Positions 4,016 to 5,031 of a DNA stretch of 5,031 nucleotides are shown here, piece by piece. Location: assembly GCA_031273285.1 (NCBI GenBank), contig JAISSE010000286.1:1-5031 (forward strand). Reading direction: 5' to 3'. Under the pieces are notes generated by a model. That model was not told the origin of the DNA, did no database searches, and saw only the letters and a program-made list of their open reading frames with translations. The DNA is from Prevotellaceae bacterium. Its GTDB lineage: Bacteria; Bacteroidota; Bacteroidia; Bacteroidales; UBA932. The position numbers and the translations under genes are program-made. Position 1 is the first letter of the stretch. Each line of letters opens with the position of its first letter.

Positions 4016-5031
4016 TCAGCCCATTACCGGCGGAATAATTTCTTTAATTTTCCTGCGTATCCACGAAATATTTACGAAACTGACCCCAAAAACGAACAAT
4101 AACACAAAAATTATTGTCGATATATCGACGGTTGTGTTTTCTATGTTCAAAATCTTGAGACGGGACAGATAAACTCCCCGTACAGTGATGAAACACAGGA
4201 ATGAAATCAAGCCGACGGAAGCGTTCAGAACCGAAACGAGCACGCTGTAGGGTTTTGCCAGCTCTGCGCGCGAATAGCCCAGGAGTATCAAATTCCCCAG
4301 CGTTTTTCTGTTCTTGTAGATTAACAGATTGATGCTCAGAAACATTAAGCCCATTGCCGGCAAAAGGACAAGCAGCCCGATGACGGATATTACCGTTATG
4401 ATTATCTTCAGCAAATAAGACAGTTTGCCCTGTTCGCCTTTGTTTTCTTTGATGTCGTAGTTTGTTGCGGCGAAAAATTCCGCGATTTCGGGGTCGGCAG
4501 GATTTTTTACTTCGACTATCAGTTTTGATTTGCGGGGCGTTTCGGTTTCGCCGAAACCGTTGTTTGCCCAATCCATAAATTCCTGCGGAACCAAAATGGT
4601 ATTCAGATAGTCCGAAAAACCGACAATACGCCCCGTGAACAGCTCGTTTTTTCCTTTACCTTTTATGACAACCTTGAAGTTCACCGTTTTAACTATATTT
4701 TCGGATATCTGCGGCAATCCGCGGCTTCCGGCAAAACCGAAATTGTACAGAGCCAGATAGTCTCTCGGAATAATTACCGGAATAAATTTGTCTTCTTCGT
4801 GCCATTTCCAGTCGTCGCCTGCTCCGTCCAGGATATTGTCGGGAACGGATTCAAAAAACATTTCGGTCGAAAACGAGGGCATGTTTCCGGAAGTTTCGAT
4901 ATAGGCAAATACGCTGTAACGGCAGGGGGTAAAATGATATAACGATTTGACAAATCGTTGATTTTCTATTTCTTCGACTTCCCGGTCGGAGAAAACGGTG
5001 TTTCCGGAACTGATTGCCGAAAATACCGAGA
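4016..5031 (-). CDS. FtsX/MacB-like ABC transporter permease, C-terminal part
   Basis: The reading frame is open to the right edge of the window, so the gene is cut at its 5' end; 337 residues are visible. A Met codon at 4882-4880 is internal, because the 49 codons before it are open and continue the same domain. Visible residues 1 to about 205 are a soluble, probably periplasmic domain, rich in strands and aromatic residues, as in MacB-type permeases. Three C-terminal transmembrane helices follow, at about 206-236, 261-287 and 301-323. Between the first two lies YKNRKTLGNLILLGYSRAEL (238-257), which matches the cytoplasmic R+E/T-x-G-x-L-x-x-L-G-x-S/T signature of FtsX-family permeases. It would pair with an ABC ATPase that is not in the window. 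Substrate is unknown; lipoprotein release, peptide export or cell-envelope signalling are all possible. No clear terminator follows it. Confidence 0.8.
   Translation of the reverse strand, partial: SVFSAISSGNTVFSDREVEEIENQRFVKSLYHFTPCRYSVFAYIETSGNMPSFSTEMFFESVPDNILDGAGDDWKWHEEDKFIPVIIPRDYLALYNFGFAGSRGLPQISENIVKTVNFKVVIKGKGKNELFTGRIVGFSDYLNTILVPQEFMDWANNGFGETETPRKSKLIVEVKNPADPEIAEFFAATNYDIKENKGEQGKLSYLLKIIITVISVIGLLVLLPAMGLMFLSINLLIYKNRKTLGNLILLGYSRAELAKPYSVLVSVLNASVGLISFLCFITVRGVYLSRLKILNIENTTVDISTIIFVLLFVFGVSFVNISWIRRKIKEIIPPVMG

Noticed and set aside
4044..4571. 175-codon minus-strand frame, rich in Arg and Asn
   Set aside because: It is an out-of-frame reading of the permease gene, whose own frame has clear transmembrane helices and an FtsX signature.

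Overview
The window looks like a Bacteroidota (probably Bacteroidales) chromosome segment. Three things point there: the gene order exbB – small membrane gene – exbD – exbD – tonB, promoter-like sites of the TTTG-N18-TAnnTTTG type, and the general absence of Shine-Dalgarno sequences (one clear exception). Base composition is moderately AT-rich. Every gene I can support lies on the minus strand, so transcription runs from the high coordinates towards position 1.

Layout from upstream (right) to downstream (left): (i) 5031-4016, the C-terminal 337 residues of an FtsX/MacB-like ABC transporter permease whose start is outside the window; (ii) 3899-3812, a tRNA-Ser with anticodon GGA, preceded by a good promoter candidate and a leader hairpin; (iii) 3726-654, a five-gene energy-transduction operon: exbB, a four-helix membrane protein of unknown function, two different exbD genes and tonB, closed by a perfect 17-bp-stem terminator at 582-618; (iv) 581-147, a non-coding stretch with a short 9-bp tandem repeat, a very good Bacteroidota promoter (299-270) and a leader RNA that carries the 5' half of a cobalamin riboswitch; (v) 146-1, the first 48 codons of a TonB-dependent outer-membrane receptor, plausibly a BtuB-type vitamin B12 receptor because of that leader.

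The genes form a functional set. ExbB and the two ExbD proteins form the proton-driven inner-membrane motor, TonB carries the energy across the periplasm, and the receptor encoded next is the kind of protein that TonB drives. The most unusual feature is the receptor leader. It has the diagnostic cobalamin-riboswitch core, but the peripheral arm and most of the B12 box seem to have been lost by an internal deletion. A closing helix remains and is followed directly by eight U residues. I see no mobile element, CRISPR array or defence system. Apart from this leader and the uncharacterised four-helix protein, this is ordinary core-genome content.
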